Of a DNA stretch of 64,000 bases, positions 46,774 through 54,290 are shown one piece after another. A model generated the notes under the pieces. The model searched no databases and had not been told where the DNA came from. It worked only from the letters and a program-made list of their open reading frames with translations. Source of the DNA: Oleiphilaceae bacterium (GTDB lineage Bacteria > Pseudomonadota > Gammaproteobacteria > Pseudomonadales > Oleiphilaceae); assembly GCA_022447365.1 (NCBI GenBank), contig JAKVBL010000008.1, positions 186,001 to 250,000 on the forward strand, written 5' to 3'. The translations under genes were made by a program, and so were the position numbers. The number at the start of each line of letters is the position of its first letter. The stretch's first letter is position 1.

Positions 46774-48060
46774 TTAGAAGTTTTGACCAGAACACTTACC
46801 AGTCTTAACGTTGTAGTTACCACATGCTAGTGGAGCTCTCCAGTCAGAGATAACGTCTTTAGAACCAGGCAGGTAGTCAGACCAAGCATCACCTTGAACA
46901 AGACCGTTAGTTGAAGAAACAATCTCAAACTGACCGTCGTCTTGGATCTCACCAATTAGAACAGGCTTAGTGATGTGGTGGTTAGGCATCATAGTCGATA
47001 GACCACCACTTAAGTTAGGAACAGATACACCAATGATTGCATCTTGAACTGCAGTTGGGTCAGTAGTACCTGCCTTCTCAACTGCTTCCACCCACATTTT
47101 GAAACCAATGTAAGTTGCTTCCATTGGGTCATTTGTCACACGATCTTCGTCGCCGATAAACGCATGCCAGTTTTCGATGAACGTGTCGTTAGCGTCAGAC
47201 TCAACACTCATGAAGTAGTTCCATGCTGCTAGGTGACCTACTAGTGGAGCCGTATCAAGACCTGCAAGCTCTTCTTCGCCTACAGAGAATGCAACAACTG
47301 GGATATCTTCTGCAGAAATACCTTGGTTACCCAATTCTTTGTAGAAAGGAACGTTTGCATCACCGTTGATAGTAGAAACTACAGCAGTTTTCTTACCTTC
47401 TGCACCAAACTTTTTGATGTCAGCAACGATGCTCTGCCAGTCTGAGTGACCGAAAGGCGTGTAGTTGATCATGATATCTTCAGCTGCAACGCCCGCATCC
47501 TTCAAGTATGCCTCAAGGATTTTGTTAGTAGTACGTGGGTAAACGTAGTCAGTACCCGCAAGAACCCAACGCTCAACACCTTGTTCTGCTAGGTAATCAA
47601 CTGCAGGGATTGCCTGAGTGTTTGGCGCCGCACCTGTGTAGAATACGTTTTTAGAAGACTCTTCACCCTCGTACTGTACTGGGTAGAACAAGATGCTGTT
47701 CAACTCTTCAAATACAGGTAGAACTGATTTACGCGATACGGAAGTCCAGCAACCAAATACAGCTGATACTTTGTCTTTTTCGATCAACTCGCGTGCTTTC
47801 TCAGCAAACAATGGCCAGTTAGATGCTGGGTCAACAACTACTGCTTCAAGCTGCTTACCTAGAACACCACCTTTTTTATTTTGCTCTTCAACCATCATCA
47901 ACACCGTGTCTTTCAACGTTGTCTCTGAGATTGCCATCGTCCCTGACAAAGAGTGAAGAACACCTACTTTGATCGTGTCAGCGGCCAGTGAAACTGACGC
48001 ACCCATAGAAAGCGACACTGCTGCTGCAACGCCTGCTAGTTTTGACTTGAAGTTTTTCAT
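46774..48060 (-). CDS. urtA: Urea-binding protein UrtA
   Basis: A 428-residue periplasmic urea receptor of the ABC transporter. Residues 1-27 form the signal peptide (MSLGASVSLAA-D region). The mature part begins TIKVGVLHSLSGTMAISET, the typical UrtA opening, with GCWTSVSRKSVLPVFEE and FYPVQYEGEESSKNVFYTGA also diagnostic, and a C-terminal CGNYNVKTGKCSG pair of Cys. As first gene it is expected to be the most expressed. The start has AAGGAAAGGGGAAG upstream, a strong ribosome site. Control by nitrogen is suggested by the sites at 48136-48285. Confidence 0.97.
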   Translation of the reverse strand: MKNFKSKLAGVAAAVSLSMGASVSLAADTIKVGVLHSLSGTMAISETTLKDTVLMMVEEQNKKGGVLGKQLEAVVVDPASNWPLFAEKARELIEKDKVSAVFGCWTSVSRKSVLPVFEELNSILFYPVQYEGEESSKNVFYTGAAPNTQAIPAVDYLAEQGVERWVLAGTDYVYPRTTNKILEAYLKDAGVAAEDIMINYTPFGHSDWQSIVADIKKFGAEGKKTAVVSTINGDANVPFYKELGNQGISAEDIPVVAFSVGEEELAGLDTAPLVGHLAAWNYFMSVESDANDTFIENWHAFIGDEDRVTNDPMEATYIGFKMWVEAVEKAGTTDPTAVQDAIIGVSVPNLSGGLSTMMPNHHITKPVLIGEIQDDGQFEIVSSTNGLVQGDAWSDYLPGSKDVISDWRAPLACGNYNVKTGKCSGQNF

Positions 48061-48135
48061 CGTTAACTTCCCCTTTCCTTGTTTGTTTTAGGTTTTTTTA
48101 GGACTGCTAAATCGCAATATTCCTATCGCTGACTC

Positions 48136-48151
48136 AGCAAGGGTCACGCCC
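48136..48151 (-). promoter_or_regulatory. Sigma-54 promoter of the urt-ure operon
   Basis: On the minus strand GGGCGTGACCCTTGCT keeps GG-N10-GC and matches 9 of 12 fixed positions of the consensus (TGGCACGNNNNTTGCW), with a perfect TTGCT -12 part. Transcription would start near 48125, giving a leader of about 64 bases before urtA. Confidence 0.6.
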
Positions 48152-48225
48152 ATTTTAAAAAACATATATAAAACAATAATTTAACAAGCTAACGCAGCTA
48201 GCTGTACGCATAAGCAAAAAATATA

Positions 48226-48285
48226 CGCACCATAATGTGGCTGAATTATGGGTGGAAAGCGCTAAGATCGCACAATTAATGGGCA
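48226..48285 (-). promoter_or_regulatory. Two NtrC-like sites upstream of urtA
   Basis: CGCACCATAATGTGGCT (48226-48242) matches 10 of 14 and CGCACAATTAATGGGCA (48269-48285) 9 of 14 fixed positions of TGCACCANNNTGGTGCA. Centres are 43 bp apart (four turns), and lie about 110 and 152 bp upstream of the predicted start, where NtrC enhancers sit. Confidence 0.5.
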
Positions 48286-48339
48286 AACAAAAAAGAATAA
48301 TAAAGAAAATTAGTATGCAAGCTCTAATTTGCCACAGTA

Positions 48340-48434
48340 CAGTAACAATTACTTGATACAGGATGTTTCAGGTTTGTTATCACTAGCGGAATCGCTAGAG
48401 TGGACTTAGCCCTTGAACTTCAAGGGCTTTTTTT
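48340..48434 (+). ncRNA. Candidate small RNA with orphan terminator
   Basis: Plus-strand only, no gene. A hairpin CTAGCG-GAAT-CGCTAG (48383-48398) is followed by a perfect terminator at 48408-48434 (AGCCCTTGAA / TTCAAGGGCT, then seven Ts). The T-run is on the plus strand, yet no plus-strand gene lies upstream; both flanking genes are on the minus strand. GGA triplets occur in the stretch and in the first loop. No convincing promoter or GacA box was seen. The ends given are approximate. Confidence 0.35.
48408..48434 (+). terminator. Rho-independent terminator, plus orientation
   Basis: A 10-bp self-complementary stem followed by seven Ts. It lies 2 bp from the stop codon of msrA (minus strand); read in the msrA direction there is no T-run after the stem. 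Confidence 0.75.
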
Positions 48435-48435
48435 A

Positions 48436-49080
48436 CTAAATCGTACAAGTAACTCCTGTCCCTCCAAGCCCGCAATACCCACCCGGATTCTTTGCTAAAT
48501 ACTGCTGATGGTAAGACTCTGCATAATAAAAAGCATTAAGCGGTTTTATTTCGGTCGTGATCGCACCATAGCTACGCGACAACAATTTTTTCTCATATTC
48601 TTTTAGCGTTTTTAAAGCGACGGCCTCATGCTTAGGCTTCATCCAATATATAGCAGAGCGATATTGAGAACCGATGTCATTCCCCTGCCTCATGCCCTGT
48701 GTTGGGTCATGCTTTTCCCAGAAAACCTTCAAAATCTCTTGTATGCTAATTTTCGACGCATCAAAAATAACCAAAACGAGCTCAACATGGCCTGTCGCAC
48801 CATTACAGACCGTTTTGTAGTCCGGATCAGCTTGCTCTCCTCCACCATAGCCAACCGCAGTCGAGACAACACCGTCGAGCTGCCAAAACGCACGTTCAGC
48901 CCCCCAAAAGCAACCAAGCCCAAGCGCAATACAGTCTAGATGTTCAGCAAAAGGAGGAGTAAATTGCGTGCCGTCGACGTAGTGTTGCGTTGAGGCGCCT
49001 TGCAACAATTGCCAATCAAATGGGATGCTCGCGGAGCCATCGCCGGAATAATTCACACTAGACATAAGTTTTTGAGTCAT
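48436..49080 (-). CDS. msrA: Peptide methionine sulfoxide reductase MsrA
   Basis: A 214-residue enzyme that reduces methionine-S-sulfoxide in proteins and free form. The catalytic motif is LGLGCFWGAERAFWQL with the nucleophile Cys at about residue 57; GYGGG, PDYKTVCNGATGHVELV and HDPTQGMRQGNDIGSQYRSAIYW are the family pattern, and the tail GLGGTGVTC supplies resolving Cys residues. The first 45 residues are the E. coli-like N-terminal extension. An AGGAGG six bases before the ATG marks the start. It stands 29 bp after rsmC on the same strand. Confidence 0.96.
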   Translation of the reverse strand: MTQKLMSSVNYSGDGSASIPFDWQLLQGASTQHYVDGTQFTPPFAEHLDCIALGLGCFWGAERAFWQLDGVVSTAVGYGGGEQADPDYKTVCNGATGHVELVLVIFDASKISIQEILKVFWEKHDPTQGMRQGNDIGSQYRSAIYWMKPKHEAVALKTLKEYEKKLLSRSYGAITTEIKPLNAFYYAESYHQQYLAKNPGGYCGLGGTGVTCTI

Positions 49081-49109
49081 TATTACCTCCTTTCAAAAAC
49101 ATTCGAAGT

Positions 49110-50123
49110 TTAACGCTCGCAATAATAGACCGCGAATTTGTTGTTTCGTCCAACATCAGAGCATCGGCCAAATACTGAAGTGATCAATTCTGGATACCTT
49201 AAGAAATTATTTGCCACTATATACATGGGGGCATAGCGCGCCATTTTGTCTTTGGCCGTCTTAATAAACGACTCAGTCGTCATATACTCTGTTGAAACGC
49301 CCTGATGAAACGGTGGGTTAGTTACGACGCCATTTACTCTTCCTTTTACTTCATCCCAACCATCACTCGCATACACCGAGGCCGTTAATCCATTTAGGGA
49401 TAAAGTCTTCTTGGTCGTCTCTAGGGCAAACCAGTTGATATCTATACTCTCGACATCTATATCTGGATTCAAAGTTTTAATTGCTACGCTAATTACGCCG
49501 CACCCACAACCGAAGTCTAAGGTTCGTCCTTTCAAGCGACGGATATCCTGTTCGAGCAACAAAGCTGTGCCCTCATCTAATCGCCCACTCGCGAAGACAC
49601 CAGGCAGTGCAGCGAGTTGGAGCTTATTCTCTTGATCGAGCTGAAAATCGAAGACTTCAAAATAATCTTGTATATCGAATGCATTAGTAGCCGATACGCC
49701 GGACGCTTCCCACAGCTGACAGTGTTTGGCTGAATCGATTTTTACGCACTCTTTTGAATGAGCCGCGAGTCGCTTTGCGCCGCTCGCAATACCGCTTTTC
49801 TTTTCGCCTAACAGATACAGTTTGCCATGATCTGCTAGTACGCTTGCTGCCAGATCTAAATACAACTCCAACTCAGGTTTTGACTTTGGCATAAACAAAA
49901 TAATACCGTCGTAACGATCGCCAGTTTCAGGGATACCAAAGACAATATTTTCTTTATCAAACTCTTCGAAAGCTTTATAGGTTCTGTAGTTGAACGTCAC
50001 AACATCATGTATCGCAAAAACATTATTTGTTGGCTCTGATGGTGGCTCAATAAATAAATAACTACCTTCGTTAGGAAAAAGATCTTCGTTACGCTCGATT
50101 ACTTGGGCGGTGGCTTGTGTCAC
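49110..50123 (-). CDS. rsmC: 16S rRNA (guanine-1207-N2) methyltransferase RsmC
   Basis: A 337-residue enzyme with two Rossmann methyltransferase halves, of which the N-terminal one is degenerate. The active half (about 185-337) has LDFGCGCGVISVAI for S-adenosylmethionine, DINWFALETTKKTL and the catalytic VVTNPPFHQG. The GTG at 50121-50123 was chosen because AAGGAG lies five bases upstream; the earlier GTG at 50127-50129 touches that ribosome site. It modifies G1207 in the small subunit. It lies 19 bp after the TonB-like gene. Confidence 0.92.
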   Translation of the reverse strand: MTQATAQVIERNEDLFPNEGSYLFIEPPSEPTNNVFAIHDVVTFNYRTYKAFEEFDKENIVFGIPETGDRYDGIILFMPKSKPELELYLDLAASVLADHGKLYLLGEKKSGIASGAKRLAAHSKECVKIDSAKHCQLWEASGVSATNAFDIQDYFEVFDFQLDQENKLQLAALPGVFASGRLDEGTALLLEQDIRRLKGRTLDFGCGCGVISVAIKTLNPDIDVESIDINWFALETTKKTLSLNGLTASVYASDGWDEVKGRVNGVVTNPPFHQGVSTEYMTTESFIKTAKDKMARYAPMYIVANNFLRYPELITSVFGRCSDVGRNNKFAVYYCER

Positions 50124-50142
50124 GCACACTCCTTAATAGAAA

Positions 50143-51168
50143 CTAATTCTGTTCGGCTACTTCAAATGGCATTAATTCCGTCTCTTCTTGAATCGACGAG
50201 TAATAAAAACTGAGGTTAGTGTAGTAGCGTTCTGTGATAACGGGATTATCCGGAACTTCGTATCGAGGTACAGCTCTAATTGCATCTAACGCTGAAATAT
50301 CTAGTAAACGATGTCCACTAGATTTAAATATAAAGGCATTAACGATGTATCCACTGGTATCGAGCTCGAGTTTAATGACACCTTTAAAAAGCTTTGCCCC
50401 CTGATAAGGATTAACCCAGTACTCGTATACCTGCTCTGTAAATCGCTTCAGATATCGATTTATGACTTTGAACTCTTTTGATTCTTGCTCTGAAAACGGG
50501 TCTTCTACATATGCATTACCTAGATCGTTTTCCTCTAAGAGCTCCATGTTCCCGAGATTCCCCAAAAACTCAGGCGGGATTTTTAGTTCTTCTGGCGGGA
50601 TAAAAGCGATGTCTGATTCAGCGCCTATTTCCGCTTCACCGGATGAATCGTTTGTATCAAGCTCTTCGCCGGCTCCAATGTTATCGCTGACGCCGCTTGA
50701 ATCATCTTCTTCTTTAGTTTTGTTGCCAGCTAAATCAACACGCGCCTCTTTATTGATAGTACTGAGTGCCTCTCGCTCTCCAATAGTCTCTTTGCTTGAT
50801 TCTTTCTTTTTAACGATTTCTTGTTTTGCCCCAAAATCTAGTTGCGCCTCTTTGGTGACGTCTTGGTTATTCGAACTAAATTCATCACCTCGCTTGTATT
50901 CGTGGATATGATGATCGATTAAATCCTCTTCTTTAACTGTTTCGGGTTTAGGTATCGTCGGCTCCTCAGGAGGCAAAACGTCTTCTACTACTTCAGTAAC
51001 GCGGGGTTGAACACGCGACAAAGCAACATTCATTGTTTGTGATGAGGAGCTAGACTCAACTTGATCTTTGGGAAGTGAATAATAGAAAAGCAAGAGCAAG
51101 CCATGCAATACAGTGCTAAGCAGTATCAACCGCGGCAAAACTGTTTGTTGCTTATAATTACTACTCAT
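50143..51168 (-). CDS. TonB/TolA-like protein with C-terminal TonB-type domain
   Basis: A 341-residue protein with one N-terminal helix (about 12-32), a long acidic, serine-rich periplasmic linker (about 40-235) and a C-terminal TonB-like domain (about 240-325). That domain reads YLKRFTEQVYEYWVNPY, FKGVIKLELDTSGYIVNAFIFKSSGH and LDISALDAIRAVPRYEVPDN. The linker is acidic (EEDDSSGVSDNIGAGEELDT), not Pro-Lys rich as in true TonB. Neither ExbB/ExbD nor TolQ/TolR is next to it. It may link the inner membrane to an outer-membrane partner; energy transduction is uncertain. It lies 76 bp after the next gene, which has the same layout. Confidence 0.75.
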   Translation of the reverse strand: MSSNYKQQTVLPRLILLSTVLHGLLLLFYYSLPKDQVESSSSSQTMNVALSRVQPRVTEVVEDVLPPEEPTIPKPETVKEEDLIDHHIHEYKRGDEFSSNNQDVTKEAQLDFGAKQEIVKKKESSKETIGEREALSTINKEARVDLAGNKTKEEDDSSGVSDNIGAGEELDTNDSSGEAEIGAESDIAFIPPEELKIPPEFLGNLGNMELLEENDLGNAYVEDPFSEQESKEFKVINRYLKRFTEQVYEYWVNPYQGAKLFKGVIKLELDTSGYIVNAFIFKSSGHRLLDISALDAIRAVPRYEVPDNPVITERYYTNLSFYYSSIQEETELMPFEVAEQN

Positions 51169-51244
51169 AACGCTCTTACTTCAACGAGTAATTGGCTCTT
51201 TGTAAAATGAGATAAATGCGACGCTTTGGAAACCTAGCTAACCA

Positions 51245-52429
51245 TTAGTCAGCGAGGCTTGTCTCATCGTACCAAAATTTGATGGGATGAGTCGTAAACA
51301 CTTCAGCAACTTCAGGGTTTGTAGGGAGCTCAAATAGCCCCATTGTAGCAATCGCTCTTATTACCGCCTCGTCATATTCGTCGTTTCCAGACGGGGTAAT
51401 AATATCGGCAGAAGCAATTCGCCCACTTGCATGTAGAAGTATGACTACTTCCCCAAAGTATTTGTTCCCATCCTTTTTCGGCGGATTCAAATTGCGAATG
51501 ACTGCATCAACAAACGTTTTGGCTGATTGAACAAATACCTGTTGCTCAACAGGCTCCAACGCGGCCATTAACTGGCGAGCCTTACGCGTACGATCAGCGA
51601 CTTGCTCTGCGATATTTTGTGTAGCAACAACCGTTCTATCGAGCGCACGATCATCAAGTTGCTGCATACTGCCGAATCTCTTAGCCAAAAGGCCGTCCTG
51701 TATTTTTTGTAGGTCTTGGGCTGACTTACCTTTAACAAGCTCTGCAAGCTCTTGTGCCTTAAGTGCTTTCTTGGCTTGCTCCGCTTTCTTGGCTTGCTCC
51801 GCTTTCTTGGCTTGCTCCGCTTTCTTGGCTTGTTCTGCTTTCTTGGCTTGTTCTGCTCTTTTGGCTTGTTCTGCTATCTTGGCTTGTTCTGCTTTCTTGG
51901 CTTGTTCTGCTCTTTTGGCTTGTTCTGCTATCTTGGCTTGTTCTGCTTTCTTGGCTTGTTCTTGCTTATCTTTGTTTACGTTTTTGGATTTACTTGGATC
52001 ATTCGGCTTGTCCCCATAGCCACCTAACCCAGTCTCTTTGTTGCCGAAAGAGCCGTCGTCGTTATTTTTGTCGACAGAGTAAACCTCTTCCAATGGATCC
52101 TTATCTTTCTTCTTCTCTTCTTTCTTCTCGGCTTCCTTCTTCTCAGCCTCTTTCTTCTCAGCTTCTTTCTTCTCAGCTTCTTTCTTCTCAGCTTCTTTCT
52201 TCTCAGCTTCGCCGAGAAGAAGGAAGCTGAGAAGAAGTTCCTTCTTCTCGGCCTCTTTCTTGTCCGACTTCGGTTCATCTTTCTTAAGCTGAACAGTTAC
52301 AGATTTGTCCTGCACTTCTTCCGTAAAATCGACAGGATTATAGATAAGATAGGTCGCAACGGAGCTATGCAGCAACAAGCTTCCGATGAAAGTAAGGCTG
52401 TATCGTTTACGGTATCCTTTTGGTAGCAT
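51245..52429 (-). CDS. TolA-like protein with lysine/alanine repeat linker and an inverted segment
   Basis: A 394-residue protein with one helix (about 10-28), then a very long charged linker, then a TonB/TolA C-terminal domain (about 295-390: KDGNKYFGEVVILLHASGRI, then EAVIRAIATMGLFELPTNPE). Linker part 1 (about 56-110) is (EAEKK)n in 15-base units. Part 2 (about 155-220) is AEQAKK/I/R in 18-base units. At about residues 65-73 the first repeat is broken by LLLSFLLLG. The same 27 bases read on the other strand give AEKKEAEKK, so a small piece is inverted in frame. The TolA-like architecture suggests a rod spanning the periplasm. No tolQRB or pal genes are nearby. The hydrophobic stretch could form a second membrane contact or a weak point. 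Confidence 0.78.
   Translation of the reverse strand: MLPKGYRKRYSLTFIGSLLLHSSVATYLIYNPVDFTEEVQDKSVTVQLKKDEPKSDKKEAEKKELLLSFLLLGEAEKKEAEKKEAEKKEAEKKEAEKKEAEKKEEKKKDKDPLEEVYSVDKNNDDGSFGNKETGLGGYGDKPNDPSKSKNVNKDKQEQAKKAEQAKIAEQAKRAEQAKKAEQAKIAEQAKRAEQAKKAEQAKKAEQAKKAEQAKKAEQAKKALKAQELAELVKGKSAQDLQKIQDGLLAKRFGSMQQLDDRALDRTVVATQNIAEQVADRTRKARQLMAALEPVEQQVFVQSAKTFVDAVIRNLNPPKKDGNKYFGEVVILLHASGRIASADIITPSGNDEYDEAVIRAIATMGLFELPTNPEVAEVFTTHPIKFWYDETSLAD
51766..51964 (-). repeat. 18-base tandem repeat encoding AEQAKK-type units
   Basis: About eleven in-frame copies. Going from the N-terminus, the last residue follows K-I-R-K-I-R and then K repeatedly, so a three-unit block was itself duplicated. Two DNA subtypes (with CTCC or TTCT) occupy separate halves. 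Confidence 0.9.
52107..52264 (-). repeat. 15-base tandem repeat encoding EAEKK, with inverted piece
   Basis: About nine in-frame copies plus a 27-base inverted piece at 52211-52237. On both sides the inverted piece borders inverted repeats: 52211-52225 pairs with 52238-52252, and 52197-52210 pairs with 52223-52236. Confidence 0.9.
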
Positions 52430-52478
52430 CCGTCTAATTCTTATTTGCTGCTTTGATTTATTGTTCGCGAGGAAAACT

Positions 52479-52664
52479 ATGGGAGACGTTGTTCAGTTTA
52501 AAAGACCTTCGCTCAAAGAGAAGCATAAAGGAAAAAGCCTTTGTAAGCATGGCTTTCACAAATGGGTGATCGAAAAAGAGAACCAGTTTGACGTTAAGCA
52601 AGGGAGGCTTGTCACAGTTATGCGCTGTGCGAGATGCCAAGAGAAAAAGATTGAGTTGAAGTAG
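52479..52664 (+). CDS. Small zinc-ribbon-like protein, function unknown
   Basis: A 61-residue protein with two likely metal-binding pairs: LCKHGFHKW (Cys-X2-His at residues 22-27) and MRCARCQEKK (Cys-X2-Cys near residue 50). The GAGG eight bases before the ATG at 52479 supports the start; the frame runs another 31 codons upstream into the promoter region of the TolA-like gene. It is divergent from that gene. Related small proteins occur in other Oceanospirillales, of unknown role. It probably binds one Zn2+ ion. Confidence 0.7.
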   Translation: MGDVVQFKRPSLKEKHKGKSLCKHGFHKWVIEKENQFDVKQGRLVTVMRCARCQEKKIELK

Positions 52665-52702
52665 CGCAAACGACACCGTTCACGCTACTTTTATCAGATG
52701 TA

Positions 52703-53683
52703 TTACTGCGCTTCTTGCTGCGCTTTAATCGCCGCAATTTTCTTATCACGATTTTGAGCAATAGCTTCAGTTGCTTCACTACCAATATGGCCTTGGCCAC
52801 GTGCGCGCGCTAAGTCAATCTGTTTTTGACGTTCTCCGAATCGTTTGATCTGGCTAGGCGTGTGTTTGCCAAAACACTTAGGACAACTCACACCTTTTTT
52901 GTAGTGTTCGTGTTCCATATCTTCGGCAGTAATTGGAAGTCGACATGCGTGGCATTGATCATAGGCGCTTTTGTTTAGATCATGATCAACAGCAACACGA
53001 TTATCAAACACAAAGCAATCGCCTTCCCACATCGTATCTTCTTTAGGGACTTCTTCCAGATATTTAAGGATGCCACCCTCTAGATGATAAACCTCATCAA
53101 AGCCCTTTTCTTTTAGGAAAGCTGTCGATTTTTCGCAACGAATGCCGCCCGTACAGAACATAGCGACTTTTTTATGCTTAGCAGGATCTAAATGTTCATC
53201 AACATAAGCTGGGAATTCTCTAAAGGTATCAGTTTTAGGGTTTACGGCACCCTCAAACGTACCAATCTCATACTCATAGTCATTACGCGTATCAATTAAC
53301 ACAACTTCAGGATTAGAAATAAGCGCATTCCAGTCTTTAGGTTTGACGTATGTGCCAACAACTTTTTTAGGATCGATACCCTCTACTCCCATCGTGACAA
53401 TTTCTTTTTTAAGTTTCACCTTGGTGCGGTAAAACGGTTGAGATTCATCAAACGAAAGCTTGTAATCAATATCTGCAAACTCGGGGATAGCTTTCAACCA
53501 AGTTAATAAGGTTTCAATGGATGCTTCGGTGCCAGATACCGTGCCGTTGATTCCCTCGCTTGCTAGCAATAATGTACCGCGTACATCGTTTTCTAGCATT
53601 TTATCTAGTAAGGGCTGGCGAAGTTCTTTGTAGTTTGGCAAGTCGACGAATCGATACATTGCACATACGGTGATGTTAGACAT
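52703..53683 (-). CDS. trhO: tRNA uridine(34) hydroxylase TrhO (YceA)
   Basis: A 326-residue rhodanese-domain protein that makes 5-hydroxyuridine at tRNA position 34 with O2. The N-terminal part ([21 protein letters not shown]) is the family opening. The rhodanese domain (about 120-220) has [22 protein letters not shown] and the active Cys in [12 protein letters not shown]. The C-terminal tail has two Cys pairs (CHAC, CPKC) for zinc, then a basic helix. Of two ATGs, the second (53683) is at good distance from GGAG; the first touches it. Single gene; the convergent neighbour is the zinc-ribbon gene. Confidence 0.95.
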   Translation of the reverse strand: MSNITVCAMYRFVDLPNYKELRQPLLDKMLENDVRGTLLLASEGINGTVSGTEASIETLLTWLKAIPEFADIDYKLSFDESQPFYRTKVKLKKEIVTMGVEGIDPKKVVGTYVKPKDWNALISNPEVVLIDTRNDYEYEIGTFEGAVNPKTDTFREFPAYVDEHLDPAKHKKVAMFCTGGIRCEKSTAFLKEKGFDEVYHLEGGILKYLEEVPKEDTMWEGDCFVFDNRVAVDHDLNKSAYDQCHACRLPITAEDMEHEHYKKGVSCPKCFGKHTPSQIKRFGERQKQIDLARARGQGHIGSEATEAIAQNRDKKIAAIKAQQEAQ

Positions 53684-53813
53684 ATACATGCTCCTGTGTT
53701 CAGCGACCAGAACGTAAAACTGGCGCGTTTAATAAGAGCGGCGCATTATAACGGCATATTGTGCAATTGGTAGTCAGCGAGCACAAAGCTCGCCGTTCAC
53801 AACAAACACCCAT

Positions 53814-53829
53814 ACACTATATATGGTTA
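53814..53829. promoter_or_regulatory. NrdR-like box A
   Basis: ACACTATATATGGTTA resembles the NrdR box (about ACACTATATATTGTGT). It lies alone, 477 bp before nrdJa and 130 bp before trhO. Confidence 0.4.
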
Positions 53830-53982
53830 TAAAAGCCTAACCACCCCTACTACATTTTAATCCAATTTGGTGCACGGCAGTGCCCACTCAACGTCTAAGC
53901 CGCACCAAAATAAGCCCTACAAAAAGTCAATAAATATTTAAGGTTTTTTCATCAAAAAAAGACACAAGAGAATCTTCACATA

Positions 53983-54059
53983 CCACTATATGCTGTTATA
54001 CTTCTTCGCAATTGCGCTACATATAGTAAACAAACAATTCATAACACTATATATAGGGA
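53983..54059. promoter_or_regulatory. Three phased NrdR boxes upstream of nrdJa
   Basis: CCACTATATGCTGTTA (53983), TTACTATATGTAGCGC (54014-54029, minus strand) and ACACTATATATAGGGA (54044) are spaced 31 and 30 bp centre to centre, about three turns. NrdR box pairs are normally at 31-32 bp. NrdR represses ribonucleotide reductase genes when dATP is high. Confidence 0.7.
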
Positions 54060-54104
54060 TACATCTTCTATCCCGTCATCAGGCGTAACTAAACGAATAG
54101 CTGT

Positions 54105-54149
54105 ACCTTTGAACCCTCGTAATCGCTTAGTTGTCTTGGCTTCAAAGGT
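54105..54149 (+). repeat. Inverted repeat in the nrdJa leader
   Basis: ACCTTTGAA and TTCAAAGGT form 9-bp perfect arms with a 27-base loop, 140-185 bp upstream of nrdJa. The role is unknown. Apart from this and the NrdR boxes, nothing else is recognised in 53690-54290. Confidence 0.4.
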
Positions 54150-54181
54150 TATACGTGAGCAGAAAGAGAACATTTCTGCCA

Positions 54182-54197
54182 CCACTAAATATAGGGG
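54182..54197. promoter_or_regulatory. NrdR-like box D
   Basis: CCACTAAATATAGGGG is a weaker match to the NrdR consensus, 93 bp before nrdJa and isolated. Confidence 0.3.
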
Positions 54198-54290
54198 TTG
54201 CTCAGGTAAGGCAGCCAATAAAACATTTTAATGTGATGGCACGCTTAAGGAAGAGTGTCTGTCATTTAGAACGTCCACGAGGTTTCATAA

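Noticed and set aside
48310-48350. A second sigma-54 promoter with TGGCAAATT on the minus strand
   Set aside because: The distance between GG and GC is 11 or 15 instead of the needed 12 between first bases; the element at 48136-48151 has the right spacing.
51752-52230. Three overlapping plus-strand open frames (up to 155 codons) rich in Leu, Ala and Cys
   Set aside because: They are the complement of the TolA-like repeats; simple repeats keep several frames open. No ribosome site and no family similarity.
51766-52264. CRISPR-like look of regular short repeats
   Set aside because: The units are 15 and 18 bases without spacers, they keep the reading frame of the TolA-like gene, and there are no cas genes.
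53690-54290. Cobalamin riboswitch before the B12-dependent reductase
   Set aside because: I could not find the conserved B12-box or the GCCACTG core in order; the repeated A/T-rich motifs are better explained as NrdR boxes.
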